The notes under the pieces: generated by a model
Told to the model about the DNA's origin: nothing
What the model saw: only the letters and a program-made list of their open reading frames with translations
Database searches by the model: none
Shown: positions 5,216-7,682 of the stretch, in pieces
Layout: every line of letters starts with the position of its first letter
Position numbering within the stretch: the first letter of the stretch is position 1
Position numbers and translations under genes: made by a program
Assembly (NCBI GenBank): GCA_002405555.1
Contig: DHMA01000004.1
Span: 1-7,682, forward strand
Source of the DNA: Opitutia bacterium UBA4654
GTDB lineage: Bacteria; Verrucomicrobiota; Verrucomicrobiia; Opitutales; Intestinicryptomonadaceae
Direction: 5' to 3'
Length of the DNA: 7,682 nt

Positions 5216-6877
5216 ATGATAGAGTATTTGAAGATTTCAAACCTCGCGCTACTCGAAGAGGCGCGAATCGAATTTGCGGGCGGATTCACCGCGATTACGG
5301 GCGAAACGGGCGCGGGCAAAAGCGTAATGCTCGGCGCGTTGTCGCTGCTTGCGGGCAACAGGTGCGGGCGCGAAATCGTGAGGAACGGCGCGGACGCCTG
5401 CCGCGTGGAAGCCCTGCTGACGTTCCCCGACACCTCCGAAATCGACGCGTTTCTCGAAAGCAACGGAATGCAAAAATGCGAAGACAACTCGCTTGTCCTC
5501 GCCCGCGTAATCAGCCGCGAAAAGGCGGGACGGACGTTCGTCAACGGAACGCTCGCGCCGCTGTCTGCGCTGGCGGAGCTTGGGCGCATGTGGATAGACT
5601 TCCACGGGCCGCGCGAGCCGCAAAAGCTTTTCTCGGCAAAAAACCAGCTCGAAATGCTCGACAACTACGCGGGCGACAAGTCCGACCGCGACGCGTACCT
5701 TTTATTATATAGAGAACGCGCAAAAATTCTCGGCGAAATAGACGCGCTCAAAAATTCGAAAAAACTTTCGCCCGACGAAATCGAATACCTCAAAAGCCAA
5801 ATCGAGGCGATTGACGCCGTGAACCCGACCGACGAATCGATTGCCGAGCTTGAACGGACGTCGAAAGTCGCGGAAATGGCGAGCGAAATCGTCGAAAAGT
5901 CGAACGCCGTCTACGGGCTTTTGGAGGGCGAAAACGGCGCGTCCGAACAGCTCGCGCAGGCGAACAGGCTTGCGTCCGACCTCGACGGCGCGGGCGGCGA
6001 GGCGGCGGCGCTCTCGCAGAGGCTCGCAAACGCGGCGGTGGAGCTTTCGGACATCGCGGAGGAATACGCGCGTCTGGCGCGTTCGTGCGACATGTCGGAG
6101 GAGGAAATCGCCGCAGCGCGCGAAAAAATGTCGGACTGGCTTACGCTCTCGCGCAAATACGGCGCGACGCCCGAAGCCGTGCGCGAAGCGCGGGCCGAAA
6201 TGGCGCGGAAAATCGAAATGCAGTCGGACGTGGGGGCTTCGATAAAAAAGCTCGAAACGCGCGAAGCCGAAATTCTCGCAAAGCTTGCGCCGCTTGCAAA
6301 ATCCGTAATGGAGACGCGCAAAAAGGGCGCGGAAAAACTTTCGAAAGAGGCGGCAAAAGTCCTCGGAAGGCTCGGCTTCAAAAAGGCGGAATTCGGAATC
6401 GCGGTATCGCCCGACCCCGAACCGTCGCCGAACTGCGGAAGCTCCTGCGAATTCGAATTCGCGGCGAACGCGGGACAGCCCAAATATCCGCTCGCGAAAA
6501 TCGCCTCGAGCGGCGAAATCGCCCGCGTAATGCTCGCGCTAAAAACCGTGCTCGCGCAGGCGGACGGAACGCCCGTGCTCGTGTTCGACGAAGTGGACGC
6601 GAACGTCGGCGGGGAAATCGGCGCGGAAGTCGGGAAGGAGCTTGAAAAGCTCGCCGAAAACAGACAGGTTTTCTGCATTACACACCTGCCGCAGGTTGCG
6701 GCGCGGGCGCACAACCACCTGCTTGTGCAAAAAACGCAGACGGCGGACTCCACAAGCGTTTCGATAACACCCATCGGCGGCGACGAAACGCTCAGGGTTT
6801 CGGAGCTTGCGAGAATGCTCGGCGACAGAAACTCGGAATCGGCGTTGGCGCACGCGAGGAAACTTTTAAACATTTAA
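5216..6877 (+). CDS. recN: DNA repair protein RecN (SMC-like ATPase)
   Basis: RecN is an SMC-like cytoplasmic ATPase recruited to double-strand breaks, where it supports recombinational repair. The product has 553 residues, the family's usual size. Walker A GETGAGKS is at 29-36. The post-Walker motif DFHGPREPQ at 128-136 replaces the common DIHGQHEHQ. A charged coiled coil runs through roughly 160-370. The C-terminal head has the signature ASSGEIAR at 430-437, Walker B PVLVFDEVDANVGG from 453 (Asp458, Glu459) and CITHLPQVAARA, the RecN-specific H-loop region. The ATG at 5216 begins the conserved MIEYLKISNLAL directly. The frame is open upstream to a TTG at 5096, but those 40 codons encode a very basic stretch without family match. 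No LexA-type box is recognisable upstream, so SOS control is neither shown nor excluded. It is followed by an ftsK-like gene after 24 bases. Confidence 0.95.
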   Translation: MIEYLKISNLALLEEARIEFAGGFTAITGETGAGKSVMLGALSLLAGNRCGREIVRNGADACRVEALLTFPDTSEIDAFLESNGMQKCEDNSLVLARVISREKAGRTFVNGTLAPLSALAELGRMWIDFHGPREPQKLFSAKNQLEMLDNYAGDKSDRDAYLLLYRERAKILGEIDALKNSKKLSPDEIEYLKSQIEAIDAVNPTDESIAELERTSKVAEMASEIVEKSNAVYGLLEGENGASEQLAQANRLASDLDGAGGEAAALSQRLANAAVELSDIAEEYARLARSCDMSEEEIAAAREKMSDWLTLSRKYGATPEAVREARAEMARKIEMQSDVGASIKKLETREAEILAKLAPLAKSVMETRKKGAEKLSKEAAKVLGRLGFKKAEFGIAVSPDPEPSPNCGSSCEFEFAANAGQPKYPLAKIASSGEIARVMLALKTVLAQADGTPVLVFDEVDANVGGEIGAEVGKELEKLAENRQVFCITHLPQVAARAHNHLLVQKTQTADSTSVSITPIGGDETLRVSELARMLGDRNSESALAHARKLLNI

Positions 6878-6901
6878 CAAAAAAACACTTTTCGATAAAC
6901 A

Positions 6902-7682
6902 ATGGCGAAAATCAAAAGAGGCGCAAAACTCGGCGACATCGTCGGGCGCAGACACCCCGTCGCGGCGGCGGCGATGATTATCCTCGGCGCGTTAATCGGG
7001 CTTTCGATGCTCGACTTCGCGTCGGGGCAGGAGATATTTTTCAAACCCTACTTCGAGCCGTTCATCGCCTCCACCCAGAGCGCGGGCGCAAACATCTGCG
7101 GCAAATTCGGCGCGACATTCTGCACGGCGGCGTTCCTGCTGCTCGGCGGCGCGGCGTACATGATTCCCGTATACCTGATTTGGCTCGGCGCAATGTGCTT
7201 CAAGCGCAGCGCGTCGGCGGTCTCGAAGGGCGTGCTCGCGGCGTCGCTTGCGGGGCTGCTGCTGTTTTCGGTGCTGTGGTCGGTAATTCAGGCGGCGGTT
7301 GACGGAGCGCAGTCGGCGTCGTTCCCGTCGGGCTGGGGCGGCAAATTCGGCGCGCTCGTGTTCGACAACCTGCTCAGGCAATTTCTCAACATAACAGGAA
7401 GCGGAATACTTGTGGGCACGCTCTATCTGGCGTGCGTCGTGTTCGTGTTTGTAGAAAGCCCCGCGGAGGCGGCGAAAGAGCTTGTAGGCGCGGCAAAGGC
7501 GACGCCGTCGCTCATCTGGAAGCTCGCAAAATTCGCGTGGGCGGCGGTCGCGTGGCTGCCTAAAAAACTGCTTTCGCGCAGACAGCCCGACGACGAGGAC
7601 GAAGCCCCCCTGCCCCGCCGCAAAAAAATGGCGGCAAAGGCAAAACGCGCCGCAGAAGCCGAGGCGCAGGCGGCGCAAAAGG
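6902..7682 (+). CDS. FtsK/SpoIIIE-type DNA translocase, N-terminal membrane part, cut by window edge
   Basis: This open frame of 260 codons runs past the right edge. It has the layout of the FtsK four-helix membrane anchor. Hydrophobic segments lie at about 19-38, 72-99, 109-130 and 165-185, with a further hydrophobic patch at 205-220. The stretch from NICGKFG (64-70) to YMIPVYLIWLGAM (86-98) matches the usual FtsK_4TM pattern of a GxxG-type turn, a helix and a proline-containing helix. From about 224 the chain becomes hydrophilic, acidic and then Ala/Lys/Glu-rich, as expected for the FtsK linker before the motor. The RecA-like motor and gamma domain would lie outside, so the name rests on topology and partial motif resemblance only. 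FtsK pumps chromosomal DNA through the closing septum and activates dimer resolution. ATG 6902 follows recN by 24 bases with no Shine-Dalgarno sequence; a shared transcript is likely. Confidence 0.72.
   Translation, partial: MAKIKRGAKLGDIVGRRHPVAAAAMIILGALIGLSMLDFASGQEIFFKPYFEPFIASTQSAGANICGKFGATFCTAAFLLLGGAAYMIPVYLIWLGAMCFKRSASAVSKGVLAASLAGLLLFSVLWSVIQAAVDGAQSASFPSGWGGKFGALVFDNLLRQFLNITGSGILVGTLYLACVVFVFVESPAEAAKELVGAAKATPSLIWKLAKFAWAAVAWLPKKLLSRRQPDDEDEAPLPRRKKMAAKAKRAAEAEAQAAQK

Noticed and set aside
7400..7678. Minus-strand frames opposite the ftsK-like gene
   Set aside because: They are Arg-rich or Ser-rich without motifs, while the plus-strand frame has ordered hydrophobic helices and continues past the edge.

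Overview
The window is ordinary chromosomal core sequence from a diderm, lipopolysaccharide-making bacterium of moderately high GC. It carries eight protein genes packed in two divergent blocks. I see no RNA gene, mobile element, CRISPR array or phage gene. The best lineage guess is Verrucomicrobiota (perhaps Opitutae) or a relative. This rests on the fused LpxC-FabZ enzyme, lpxA directly behind it, the scarcity of Shine-Dalgarno sequences and unusual RecN signature residues. Bacteroidota also carry the fusion, but the GC-rich codon use and the TTGACA-type promoter fit them poorly. The assignment is inference.

Minus strand, read right to left from 5027 to 1. First comes lpxC/fabZ (lipid A deacetylase fused to the hydroxyacyl-ACP dehydratase), then 16 bases later lpxA (first lipid A acyltransferase). 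A terminator-like hairpin follows at 2816-2852, then mnmM (tRNA wobble-uridine methyltransferase), then an Lrp/AsnC-type regulator resembling Bacillus AlaR. A second terminator lies at 1659-1687. After it come an AlaT/PatA-type aminotransferase and, 6 bases later, the start of der (ribosome-assembly GTPase), which runs off the left edge.

Plus strand, read left to right from 5216. recN (DNA-break repair SMC-like ATPase) is followed 24 bases later by the membrane-anchor part of an FtsK/SpoIIIE-type DNA translocase, which runs off the right edge. The 188-base divergent gap (5028-5215) is the longest non-coding stretch. It holds a convincing promoter for the lpx genes and a perfect 9-bp inverted repeat bracketing its -35 box.

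Functionally, the lpx genes couple lipid A synthesis to fatty-acid elongation, because LpxC and FabZ compete for products of the same hydroxyacyl pool. The regulator and aminotransferase form a known pair in alanine metabolism. RecN and FtsK both act on chromosome integrity and segregation. No undescribed multi-gene system is evident. The most interesting points are small: the operator-like repeat, the hairpin overlapping the mnmM start region, and residue-level departures in RecN and LpxA.
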